Positions 20,016 to 28,800 of a stretch of 64,000 nt of DNA are shown here, piece by piece. The position numbers and the translations under genes were made by a program. This stretch comes from Protula sp. h YS-2021. Its lineage: Eukaryota; Annelida; Polychaeta; Sabellida; Serpulidae. Position 1 is the stretch's first letter. Each line of letters begins with the position of its first letter. The stretch is from contig OX457025.1 of assembly GCA_949752745.1 (NCBI GenBank), forward strand, positions 52,163,098 through 52,227,097. Reading direction: 5' to 3'. Below the pieces are notes generated by a model. The model made no database searches. It saw only the letters and a list, made by a program, of their open reading frames with translations, and was not told the origin of the DNA.

Positions 20016-20334
20016 ACGTATTCGAGCGAACCAACCGTTTCTTCATTTGCTTGCACGCAGTGGGCCTAAACGACGTAAATCCTTGCTTCAGCAAGCTACA
20101 AAAGAGGAATTAACAAGCTTGTTTGAAATTTGTTTGAATATATTGCAAAAACATTTACCCTTAAGCTCAAAACGGTTTAAGGAATTTAAACGTGAACGTC
20201 ATACGCTACGTACTCTAGCAGATAAGAAGATATCTCTTCGACGAAAAAAGAAGTTGATTAATCAGAAAGGAGGATTCATTGGAGCTATTGCTAGATTGGC
20301 ATTGCCCTTGTTAGCCAAACTGCTGTTAAAATGA
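20008..20334 (+). CDS. Small basic Polinton protein with hydrophobic tail, copy 1
   Basis: 108 residues: basic N-terminus (ARSGPKRRKSLLQQ), a helical middle (LTSLFEICLNIL), a highly basic KKISLRRKKKL stretch, then GGFIGAIARLALPLLAKLLL as an amphipathic or membrane-active tail. This composition is common among Polinton and adintovirus small virion-type proteins, but its role is not established from sequence. It overlaps the ATPase by 8 bp and the next gene by 4 bp. Copy 2 encodes the same length at 39553-39879. Confidence 0.75.
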   Translation: MSKRIRANQPFLHLLARSGPKRRKSLLQQATKEELTSLFEICLNILQKHLPLSSKRFKEFKRERHTLRTLADKKISLRRKKKLINQKGGFIGAIARLALPLLAKLLLK

Positions 20335-20627
20335 AACATACGATGAAAATGGTTCTCATTTCTGAATATGAATACAAGCTCTTGTTAGAAAAGAAAAATG
20401 ATATTAAAACAAAAGTCAATACACTTTTACGTGGGAAACGAACACGTGAAAAGGCTATACAAATGTCTCAACTTCTTGGTCGTCATTTACGAACAAGTCA
20501 GTCTAGGCAAAAGCCCTCATCATCATCACCTGAAAAGTCAGAAAAGTTATTTTTAAGTCATTTTCAACCTATCTATCATGGAAAAAGTACTACAACTTTT
20601 AGCAGAACTGAAGAAACATGGTGTTAA
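20331..20627 (+). CDS. Polinton small protein A, copy 1
   Basis: 98 residues. The first 80 or so match the start of the copy 2 frame at 39876 (MVLI-EYEYK-LLEKK, LLRGK-TREKAI-MSQ-LGRHLRT, then a Ser/Gln-rich linker). After HFQPIYH the two copies change relative phase: here the frame ends at 20627, while the sequence homologous to the copy 2 continuation is in the overlapping frame at 20578. Either this copy gained a base or copy 2 lost one. Function unknown. Confidence 0.55.
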   Translation: MKHTMKMVLISEYEYKLLLEKKNDIKTKVNTLLRGKRTREKAIQMSQLLGRHLRTSQSRQKPSSSSPEKSEKLFLSHFQPIYHGKSTTTFSRTEETWC

Positions 20628-20895
20628 ATGGACAGATAAGAATGAACTTGTGTTGAAAACGGGCGATATTATCACAAATTCCAACATGGTTGATTTGATG
20701 AAAGAAGCATTGGTGGCGACAAGAATAAAAGAACGAACCATACCACCACATGGTTGGCATCCGTTTATCCAGGAAATTGTCGATGCTAATATTTCAAAAA
20801 CAATGTTTAGTAAAAAGACTACTCGTGAGGATATTGCAACAGAAATGAAACAACGTCAACAAAGACAGTTTCCTGAAGGATGGGAAAATTTTTAA
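20578..20895 (+). CDS. Polinton small protein B, copy 1
   Basis: 105 residues from ATG 20578, overlapping protein A by 50 bp. Begins with a LLAELKKHGVKWTDKNELVLKTG segment, then IITNSNMVDLMKEALV, a PPHGWHPFIQEIVD block, and ends KQRQQRQFPEGWENF. In copy 2 the ATG is followed at once by TAA and the region is fused to protein A. A two-part role in the virion is possible by position only. Confidence 0.55.
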   Translation: MEKVLQLLAELKKHGVKWTDKNELVLKTGDIITNSNMVDLMKEALVATRIKERTIPPHGWHPFIQEIVDANISKTMFSKKTTREDIATEMKQRQQRQFPEGWENF

Positions 20896-21086
20896 CATGG
20901 CTGAAAGAGTTATGTTGTTGTGAGGAAGATAAACCAACTATTCCTGTGAAGATCAGATGTATAAGTGCGTGTTGTGAAGGAGAAGTCATAGATCATCATG
21001 ATGTGAAAGACCATTTGCATACTTGGTCGAATGGCGCGCGCTATCGTGAAGTATATAGTCAACGACGACGCACCTATACTATTTAG
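20880..21086 (+). CDS. Small MG-x-FLTW Cys-rich protein, copy 1
   Basis: 68 residues. Starts MGKFLTWLKELCCCEED: Gly2 followed by adjacent cysteines resembles an N-myristoylation plus palmitoylation signal, so membrane attachment is plausible. The core IPVKIRC(I/V)SACC(E/Q)GEV is conserved with copy 2 (40450), whereas the C-terminal tail differs completely. It overlaps protein B by 16 bp. Function unknown. Confidence 0.6.
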   Translation: MGKFLTWLKELCCCEEDKPTIPVKIRCISACCEGEVIDHHDVKDHLHTWSNGARYREVYSQRRRTYTI

Positions 21087-21094
21087 TTCTCATC

Positions 21095-21856
21095 ATGGAG
21101 TCGACAAGTTTTTACATTACTTTGCCTAGCAATGCTAGCATGAACTATTATCCCAACAACAAGGCTTCGAATTACCAAATTCGTATGCCTCGAACCATTT
21201 ATATGAACGGAAAATATGAAGTGGCTTTAGCTGAAATTCAATATCCACATACATGGACAACGATGAGACATGGCATGGACTATTCTATTCAGTTTCGACA
21301 ACAACCACTGACAGAGACACTTGACACTATCAATATTCCCTATGGCTACTATAGAACCATACAAGAGATATGCCAGGCAGTGAATGAAGAAGCGACTAAT
21401 TCTATGAAAGATGAACTTAAAGAAGCTATTCGGATAAAGTATGATAAAATTAGACGACGTGTGTTTCTATTTCTAAATTATGGCTTTGAAGTGTCCTTTT
21501 CCGCTGGATTAGCTGAGATTTTAGGATTTATCCCAGATCAATGGTATACTGAAACATGTACAGCTGACCATAAAGCGGATGTGAAACGGGGATTTTATAC
21601 ACTTTATGTGTATTGTAGCATTTGTGAACCACAAGTTGTTGGTGATTATTATGTTCCCTTACTACGTTCTGTTGGGATACAAGGCCATGATGGCGACATT
21701 GTTATGAAAACGTACGGCGAACCGCATTATGTTCCTGTAAACACGTCCAAATTTTACGTGATAGAAATGAATGTTAAGGACGACACAGGCTATAATGTTC
21801 CATTTCAAACTGGAAAGGTGATCTGTAAACTACATTTTCGACCAAAAGCAATATGA
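21095..21856 (+). CDS. Polinton minor capsid (penton) protein, copy 1
   Basis: 253 residues, the usual size and place of the Polinton penton protein, predicted in the family to be a single jelly roll forming capsid vertices. Visible features: FYITLPSNASMNYYPNN near the start, GKYEVALAEIQYPHTW, the tail-like CSICEPQVVGDYYVPLLR and GKVICKLHFRP at the end. These read as a beta-rich fold. It overlaps the next gene by 4 bp (ATGA). No break is seen. Copy 2 equivalent is 40714-41478. Confidence 0.85.
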   Translation: MESTSFYITLPSNASMNYYPNNKASNYQIRMPRTIYMNGKYEVALAEIQYPHTWTTMRHGMDYSIQFRQQPLTETLDTINIPYGYYRTIQEICQAVNEEATNSMKDELKEAIRIKYDKIRRRVFLFLNYGFEVSFSAGLAEILGFIPDQWYTETCTADHKADVKRGFYTLYVYCSICEPQVVGDYYVPLLRSVGIQGHDGDIVMKTYGEPHYVPVNTSKFYVIEMNVKDDTGYNVPFQTGKVICKLHFRPKAI

Positions 21857-22194
21857 AAGCTTATACACACGATCCGTCTGCATATCGCAACCATTTTCTT
21901 CGTCAAGTGGGCGGGGAATTATCAGGATTCAAAGGAGCGCGAATCCAATATGGCGATGGTATTGGTTCCATACTGGGATCATTGGCTCGCAAAGCTATTC
22001 CACTACTTAAGGCTGGGGCTAAGATCGTTGCGCCACATCTTAAGAAGGCTGCAAAGAATGTCGCGAAAGATGTTACGGGCCGAGTAGCAGAACGTGTGTT
22101 TGGTGAACAAAAGCGCGTGCAACCGACGAAACGTGCCAGAAGACGAAAAACAGCAAGACGGATAACATCAAAACATCGCAAAGATATCTTTTGA
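21853..22194 (+). CDS. Polinton pX-like basic protein, copy 1
   Basis: 113 residues. A Gly-rich start (FLRQVGGELSGFKG) leads to GDGIGSILGSLARKAIPLLK, an amphipathic stretch like those in adenovirus pVI/pX-type proteins, then Lys/Ala helices and a very basic tail (KRARRRKTARR). Gly-Gly and G-x-G sites near the start resemble processing sites of adenain-type proteases, which this element encodes. Such proteins usually bind DNA or disturb membranes during entry; that role is inference. Lies between penton and major capsid genes. Confidence 0.7.
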   Translation: MKAYTHDPSAYRNHFLRQVGGELSGFKGARIQYGDGIGSILGSLARKAIPLLKAGAKIVAPHLKKAAKNVAKDVTGRVAERVFGEQKRVQPTKRARRRKTARRITSKHRKDIF

Positions 22195-22198
22195 AATC

Positions 22199-23572
22199 AT
22201 GTCTCTCATTCATAATCATTCGTGTGAATGTAGTCTTTCTCCATTGGAATGGTTTCACGTACCACCAACGCAAACTGCTGTAGAGAAAAGTTATAATGTT
22301 GACTATCAACCACTTACAAGCATTAGAGAAGGCGCTCCAATAGAATTCTACATTCCTGCGAGTACAGAAGAATATCTGGATTTAAAGAACAGCAAACTTC
22401 ATATTGTATGTCGCATTGTAAAGGCTGATGGAACAGATTGTGGCGCAGATGATAATGTCTCTTGCATCAATGATGTGTTTAATGGGTTATGGTCTAATAT
22501 TGAATTGTTTCTGAATGATAGTTTGGTTTCGCATAGCAACAATACTCATGGTTATACCAGCATTATCTCTCATCTCATCCATGATTCGGAAGAAAGTCTA
22601 CATTCTGAGCGCTCTATGCGTCTCATGTATAAGGATACTGCTGGGTCAATGAATAGTCATGAGGTGAAAAGACCTAATCATGAACAATATGTATCCGGGT
22701 TTCATGTCAATGCCGACGGCGGTGACTTGGCTGAGCAAGGAAACAATGGCTTACATCATCGTTATTTGCATACACGTCTTAGCCGTGATTTTATGCTCAC
22801 AGGTGGTTTAAGGATAGATTTGTTTGAGCAGGATCGTTATCTTCCTAATGGCATCAGTTTGAAATTGCGTTTCCATAGACAAAAAGATGACTATGTATTG
22901 ATGGCTGCAGATAATACCTATAAGGTAGAAGTGAAAGAGGCATTTTTAACCATTCGCAAAGTGAGGGTGAGTCCAGGTATTCAGTTAGGACATACAGATG
23001 CATTGATGAAAAGTCCTGCCAAGATCATCATCACTAGAAAAGAATGTTAAGTCTTAGCTATTCCAGCAGGATTTCAGTCTTTTGTGAAAGATAACATCTT
23101 TTTGGGTCAATTACCAAATCGTATTGTCATTGGTCTGGTTCATAATGAAGCCTTTGGTGGATCAGTATTGAGGAACCCATATGATTTCAAACATTTCGAT
23201 CTGGACTATATGCAACTGTACACGGATGGTGAACCAGTTCTATCCAAACCTCTTAAGCTTGACATTACACAGAACAAATACCTAGACGCTTTTGAAAAGC
23301 TTTACAAATCGTTTGATCGATTGAATGGTGAGAAAAGTTCCATTATAAAACGGGAAGATTGGCCTAGAGGTTGTGCTTTATTTTCGTTTGACTTAACACC
23401 GGATTATGATGGTGATGATCATTTCCCCCTGATCAAGCATGGGAATTTGCGGCTAGAAATGAACTTTGCTACGGCTTTACAACATACCATCAATGTCATT
23501 GTCTATGCTGAATTTGACAACATTATTGAAATAAGTGCAAATCGCAGCATCCAATTCGACTACCAGTCATGA
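22199..23572 (+). pseudogene. MCP: Polinton major capsid protein, copy 1 (nonsense codon)
   Basis: Double jelly-roll major capsid protein, 457 codons, the same length as the intact copy 2 gene. Recognisable stretches include SLSPLEWFHVPPTQTAVEKS at the start, PIEFYIPASTEEYLDLKNSK, WSNIELFLNDSLVSHSNNTH and the C-terminal CALFSFDLTPDYDG and FDNIIEISANRSI. A TAA at 23048-23050 replaces the AAA of copy 2 and ends translation after 283 residues, within the second half. The frame stays open on both sides of it, so this is a single recent change. Its end overlaps the protease ATG. Confidence 0.92.
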
Positions 23573-24006
23573 ACACGAAGCAGATTGATGCCATACTGAG
23601 TCATGATGTCATGACCAAAGACTTGTTTCAAGGCGTGTTTGCCATGGACCAGTTACCATCTTTACAACGCGGCGCCTATGTGATCAACACAGATGATCAA
23701 GATGAACCAGGAGAACATTGGGTGGTAGTGTATTATGATAAAGACCCTGCAGAATATTTTGACTCTTATGGACTGTTACCTCTCGATGATCGTTTAGACA
23801 TGTTTTTAAGAAATGACTATATGTATAATTCTATATCATTACAAACGCCAATATCATCGTCATGTGGTTTTTATTGTGTATATTATATATGGCATAGAGC
23901 TCGAGGTCAGAGTATGTTTGATATTGTGAATATATTAAAAAGAAAGGATGGTGATTTTATTGTAAAGGATTTTGTATATAGACATTATAAACCACTGTTT
24001 TATTAA
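23569..24006 (+). CDS. PRO: Polinton adenain-type cysteine protease, copy 1
   Basis: 145 residues, C5/Ulp1-like cysteine protease that matures capsid proteins. The catalytic set is visible: His50 in GEHWVVVYYD, Asp65 in EYFDSYGLLP, Gln92 in LQTPIS and Cys99 in SSSCGFYCVYY. The ATG overlaps the capsid stop (ATGA). It is the last plus-strand gene, followed by AATAAA at 24088. No break is seen. Confidence 0.92.
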   Translation: MNTKQIDAILSHDVMTKDLFQGVFAMDQLPSLQRGAYVINTDDQDEPGEHWVVVYYDKDPAEYFDSYGLLPLDDRLDMFLRNDYMYNSISLQTPISSSCGFYCVYYIWHRARGQSMFDIVNILKRKDGDFIVKDFVYRHYKPLFY

Positions 24007-24087
24007 TGGTGTAGTTAAGTTGTTGTTGTTATATTAGTTAAGTTTTTGATATATTAGTTAAGTTGTTGTTGTTGTTGTTAATTGTTA

Positions 24088-24093
24088 AATAAA
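24088..24093 (+). terminator. Polyadenylation signal after copy 1 plus-strand block
   Basis: AATAAA about 80 bp after the protease stop, with TGTTTATTGTG-rich sequence downstream. Copy 2 has the same signal at 43708. Confidence 0.6.
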
Positions 24094-24123
24094 ACAAACC
24101 AAGTTTCAAACAACTGTCTTGTT

Positions 24124-24395
24124 TATTGTGTTCTATTTACAAACTTTTATTTACAAACACTATTTACAAACACTATTTACAAAGTTTACAAAGTTTACAA
24201 ACACTATTTACAAATTCTTAACTACAAACGCTATTTACAAAGTCTATTTACACTATTTACAAACTTTTATTTACACTATTTACAAACTTTTATTTACACT
24301 ATTTACAAATTCTATATACACTATTTACAAAGTTATCAAACACTTTTTACAAACTCTTCATTAATAAAGTCTATTTACACTATTTACACTATTAA
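24124..24395 (+). repeat. AT-rich ATTTACAAAC repeats between converging gene blocks
   Basis: Irregular tandem copies of CTATTTACAAACTTTTATTTACA. No credible gene. It forms the junction where plus- and minus-strand transcription meet and is much shorter in copy 2. Confidence 0.8.
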
Positions 24396-24766
24396 CAATC
24401 ACATTCATTTTTCAATACATTCATCAATGAATGCCATTCATCAGAATCTAAATTGATATAGGTATCATAGACATTACATCCGTGTTTGTAAATGCTATGA
24501 AAGCTTACATAACGCAATTCACCAAACTTTATCACTTTAGCAGTTTCATGTTCAGACAGTTTCAGTTCATATCCTTCTTCATTTATGTCAATGTCCATCA
24601 CAGGCATATGTTGTGTTAACTCAATGGATTTGGTACCCCGCATAAGTTGTATTCCATGCTCTTTGAATTCAAGCGTCAGGTTCTTTCCAATCCAATGCGT
24701 GCAACAGCGCGTTCCATTCCACTGTGCTGAGGGTGATGATGTCGCAGTCTTCTGTAAGCTCGTCAT
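24392..24766 (-). CDS. Small Polinton protein with PC4-like strand-helix motif (protein C), copy 1
   Basis: 124 residues from ATG 24766 (the longer frame starts with TTG). Contains KNLTLEFKEHGIQLMRG, a middle strand pair, then ELRYVSFHSIYK...YDTYINLDSDEWHSLMNVL. This last part is clearly related to RYVSF...YTRYINMNDGEWGTLL in the copy 2 protein at 36419. The pattern hydrophobic-x-hydrophobic, four residues, Trp, two residues, Leu also matches the PC4-like gene at 25402. It overlaps the next gene by about 98 bp in another frame. A role in binding single-stranded DNA is inference. Confidence 0.65.
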   Translation of the reverse strand: MTSLQKTATSSPSAQWNGTRCCTHWIGKNLTLEFKEHGIQLMRGTKSIELTQHMPVMDIDINEEGYELKLSEHETAKVIKFGELRYVSFHSIYKHGCNVYDTYINLDSDEWHSLMNVLKNECDC

Positions 24767-25010
24767 ATTGGCGAAATTGAACAAACACGTCTAGACCGTT
24801 CTCAGTCACACGCACTTCTAATTCATTTGAGACTGCTAGGAGAAAGCCGGGTATTCTCAACTTGTCTAGATGATCCTTCAACATGGATTGGTCATCAAGC
24901 GATAGTACGAGATACTGTCCAAAATGTCGTAGCGCAATGTCATCACATAAGTTTCTCATGTATGAGAATCCATATGTAATGGGTTCATAATCCAACAAAT
25001 AGTCTTCCAT
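24669..25010 (-). CDS. Small Polinton protein with PC4-like motif (protein D), copy 1
   Basis: 113 residues. An N-terminal acidic stretch (MEDYLLDYEPITYGFSYM), then LRIPGFLLAV, LEVRVTENGLDVFVQFRQYD and DIITLSTVEWNALLHALDW. The last segment has the same strand-turn-Trp-helix pattern as the PC4-like protein. Copy 2 encodes the same length (44077-44418). It lies 3 bp from the upstream gene and overlaps the downstream one. Confidence 0.65.
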   Translation of the reverse strand: MEDYLLDYEPITYGFSYMRNLCDDIALRHFGQYLVLSLDDQSMLKDHLDKLRIPGFLLAVSNELEVRVTENGLDVFVQFRQYDELTEDCDIITLSTVEWNALLHALDWKEPDA

Positions 25011-25013
25011 CTT

Positions 25014-25388
25014 TTATACTCGGATGATGTTGAACAGTCGATGTTGTATAGCTTCTAGGAATCGTAAGGCTGCGTGCCAGTTCTTGATATCAAAGAAGAT
25101 CAACTGTGCATATGGTGTATCTGGCACAACTCCCTTATAATCCTTTGGATAATCCTGTAAAAGATTTCTACAGAATGTCACACGTATCTTAGAATCATAT
25201 TCAGCCACCGTCACTTCCAGTTTATTTTCAAGTCTGCGTTCAAACCCAGGTTCAAGCGGTATGTTTTTAAAGTCTTTCCACACTTCGGGTTTAAACCGAT
25301 AAGCAGAACTTCTCCGAGAACCCATCATCACTTCATTCCTCTCATTAACCTTAAGGTAAACACCATCGTCCAACATGAGTGCATTCAT
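25014..25388 (-). CDS. Two-part Polinton protein with PC4-like motifs (protein E), copy 1
   Basis: 124 residues that look like two repeats. The first ends in RFKPEVWKDFKNI, the second runs LEVTVAEYDSKIRVTFCRNL to IFFDIKNWHAALRFLEAI. Each half gives beta strands then a Trp-containing helix as in PC4 domains, which act as dimers; two units in one chain could mimic a dimer (inference). Copy 2 is 44474-44845. Confidence 0.65.
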   Translation of the reverse strand: MNALMLDDGVYLKVNERNEVMMGSRRSSAYRFKPEVWKDFKNIPLEPGFERRLENKLEVTVAEYDSKIRVTFCRNLLQDYPKDYKGVVPDTPYAQLIFFDIKNWHAALRFLEAIQHRLFNIIRV

Positions 25389-25401
25389 GATTGTTACCTT
25401 G

Positions 25402-25753
25402 TTATGACTTGTCGTCTTGTCTGCGAAGCCTTTTATCCACTTCTTTCACCTGCTTCTTCAGCATTTTCCATTCAGGTATTGTCAGCAAGATACCCTTTTT
25501 CGTTGGACGGTTTTTTCCAGTCCCCTCATCTCTGAGGTATTTGCGAATGTTTACCACGCCTTCATTACTTTGTTTCATAATCTTGATATACTTTCCATTG
25601 CCTAGAGAAAGCATTCCATCCCACGACTGTGGTGTTTGGTGCTATCTCCACTTTTAATTTCTTGATGGTAGTATCAGGATGTTTCACATTCATGTCTTTG
25701 ACTGTATCAGCAAGAGTATCCATATCCGTTGTTGCAGATCTTTTCCGATTCAT
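25402..25753 (-). pseudogene. PC4-like ssDNA-binding protein, copy 1 (frameshift)
   Basis: Homologue of the intact gene at 44858-45214. The PC4 (Sub1/p15) core is visible: VVNIRKYLRDEGTG, RPTKKGILLTIPEWKMLKKQV and VDKRLRR. An extra T in GTGTTTGG around 25632-25635 (GTGTTGG in copy 2) shifts the frame between the Lys-rich N-terminal part (start 25753) and the core (open to 25402). PC4 proteins bind single-stranded DNA and assist transcription or replication. It lies directly downstream of the polymerase gene, with its TATA box on the polymerase stop codon. Confidence 0.82.
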
Positions 25754-25808
25754 GTTGACGCTTCAGTGTTCACACCTCAACTAACTCTAAAGTTGAAGTG
25801 TCTCCCCC

Positions 25809-25815
25809 TTATATA
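25809..25815 (-). promoter_or_regulatory. TATA box overlapping the polymerase stop codon, copy 1
   Basis: TATATAA on the minus strand, whose last TAA is the stop of polymerase B; about 60 bp before the PC4-like start. Copy 2 has TATAAA on its polymerase stop at 45271 too. Confidence 0.55.
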
Positions 25816-28800
25816 CTGTAATGCCCATGCGCCAACGTGGAATAGCCATCACTCATCACATATCGCTTGTCATCAAAGGGAGAGAGAGTCACTTTCCTCA
25901 ACTTCTCCGAGAAAATCTGATGGTCATGACTTCGAATGATGTGTCCTGTGGTCATCGTTTGCGTTTGATTGAACAAACTGTCTCTATACTGCTGATGTTT
26001 CATCCGTCTTTGACACGCGCGAGTGATACCTTTAGCCGTACGTTTTTCTTTCCCACCATATATCATACTGTACATTTTTGGTCGAAGTCCAACAAACTCT
26101 TCTATGGGAATGCCTGCCGTCTCATCTTTCATTTTCCCAAGCACTTTCTTGTTCACGTTGGAATGCAGGAAATGATCTGGGGGATAGTCACTTGTGTCGA
26201 ACAAGTCGGCATCTTCCTGCATGTCTTTGTAGATATCGTCCGTTTCTATGTCATAACATAGACTGTCTGTGTCGCTGAACAACAGCTTAGCGTCGGGATA
26301 CTTGGTCATGATGTAGTTGTAATGAAAGTGGAACATGAGCACTTTGCTGAGGTCGAGAATGGTGAAGCCGACTTGAATGGGCTTATCCAGAAGCAGATCC
26401 ACTTTGCGCAAATGTACCGCGGTTAAATCTTCGTTGAAAATTCTAAATTTGTGGAAGGAAGGTTTAGCCACAAGTTTCTTGAACCTCTTTTCCTGGTGAA
26501 CAAGTTCCACATTCATGCGTTTTCTCACATTTTCCATGGTTTTACCAAACACAGAGTTGTTCATCAATTTGAAAAAGTCTTTCTCAAACGGGTTCTTGGC
26601 CAACTTTCTCTTTTCCGTGTTCAAGGAGATGTATTTTGCCAACCATTTGCTCTGTGCAAAAATGATGGCACGATGCACCTTCGTGACTTTCAATCCGAGT
26701 GAGACATATTGCTGTAAATTTCTATAATGAAGCACATATTTCTTTTTGTCACACAAGTTGGGAATGAGCTTTTCACTAGGTTTGCCTTTCATGTTTAGAT
26801 CTTTTTGCAGCTTCTGACTATGTTTTGACAATTCTCCCACCTTCACACATTTCCGTTCTGGAGCCACTGGATAGTGATTATGACGATCATTGATTGAATA
26901 TGGGTATTCCAAATCCACTTCTAAAATGTATCCAATCTCATCATCTTCATCCACATCCATAAAGTCAATGGATTCTGGCTCGCTCACCCACATAAATCCA
27001 CTTTCCGGCATGCTTTGCGACATGGCCCAGCCATACAAGTTGTTTGCATCCAGGTACGTCAAGTAGTTGGTTGGTTTCGTGGGATCATAATATGCTACGT
27101 AGGGGTTATTTGCTTTCGCATACTTGTGTGTGATGACAGATATTCCTCCACGTAGACCTTGTTCAACCATTTGGTACATGTCAATGTCGTTGATCAATTC
27201 CAATTTCACCTTTGTCGCTTTCAACATGGCATCCCAGGACAGTCCTGGCGCTGTATAGTAGTGAGCAGGATCCAATTCATACGTGTTGAGACATACGTGA
27301 CGAAAGTTTTCAAACACGTCAGCCAGCAGCAACACATCTGATTTCAGGTACAAGTCATGGTATTCACCAAATGTAGCACAGTGGAATGTCTCCCACACCT
27401 TCTGCGCATGTGCATAATCCTCATCACTAATGTCTTCTTCACTGAGCAGGCTGTAAAACTTGTCCTTGGACGGCAGTTGTGTTTCAGCAAACTTGGATGG
27501 TTCATCCACGTAATCATAAGGGTACACTCCCTTTCTCAACAGTAACTCTTGTTGGTCGCTATCGTGAATGTGTGACGTCATGTTATAAAAGTTGTCTTTC
27601 CCTTCTGCCGCTAGGTTGGATACCAACTTCTGTAGAGAAGTACTCATGAACTGATAACTGTCTGTAAATTTCAGATTGCTCATGGTGAATGCAATATATT
27701 TCTCAACGGTGTTGGGAATGACTGTAATGGTTTCGTTTTTGAACTTTCCAATTTCTTCCATGATCAAATGGCTGTCATAGCCTCGTAAATTGTGGAAAAA
27801 GACAGGAATGATGAAAGAATCTTTCACATCCTGCTTATCCTTTCGAAGTCGAAATTGCAAATTGCATTCACTATGTGCAGCTCCACGGTATTTGCCATTG
27901 ATATGGTCATGATCTCTCACATGATCTGCTCCTAGAGGCTCATGACAAATGTAGCAATCCGTAGCGTTCTTATAATCCTCTTCATCTTCACGAGTCATGA
28001 CTATTTTCTTTGGCTGTAGCAAGCCATGCACAATACGATCACGCTCATTCACCATATGGTCTAAAAAGACTTTCACGGCATTATCTCCTCGATACATGAC
28101 TGGGGCACGTGTATCATACTGGCTCACAACCACATAGGCAAAGCTGTTTGGACGATGATGTTGATACTTGTCTCCTTCATGTTTTTTCGTGAAACATTCA
28201 AAGTCTGCATAAATGACAAACGGCGCTCGCTGTTGTTTGGCTACATTCTTGAACTTGATGAAAGGTTCCTTGGGAAATGATAAACGTTGTGCTCCATGCT
28301 TGCCACACACTTCACGATGCTTGTCTAACAGATCTTGTCGCATAAACCCATGAAGACAGTTGAAACAATAAAATGCTGCATGCTGATGGTTTGATCGATA
28401 AGCCATCAGTCTGCTGAAATTCTTGATGAGGCAATAATGCCTTGTCTTGTCATTGCTAATCAAAAGCAAGTTGGTTTCTCTCGCGCTGGTGTTTCGACTC
28501 AGTTGTATGGGAACAACTACATCATGTTCATATCCAAACACGTTAATGGACACATCATTCTCCTTTTCAAACTTTGGAATGTCCGTAATCGGTGTTGGAA
28601 ATGTCATGCCTTCTACCTTCAATTCGTTCTCAAATGCCTTGTATTGATGCACACGCTCTGGGTTTCTATTTGTTGAAGGGTGAAGATGAGCCAATACAGA
28701 CCATAAGAAACATTTGTTGTCTTTATTCTGAATGTTTAACACACCTAATGTATTCTTCACTTTCTTCGGTAGTGGGATAAAACTGCTTGCTTCCAGAGGC

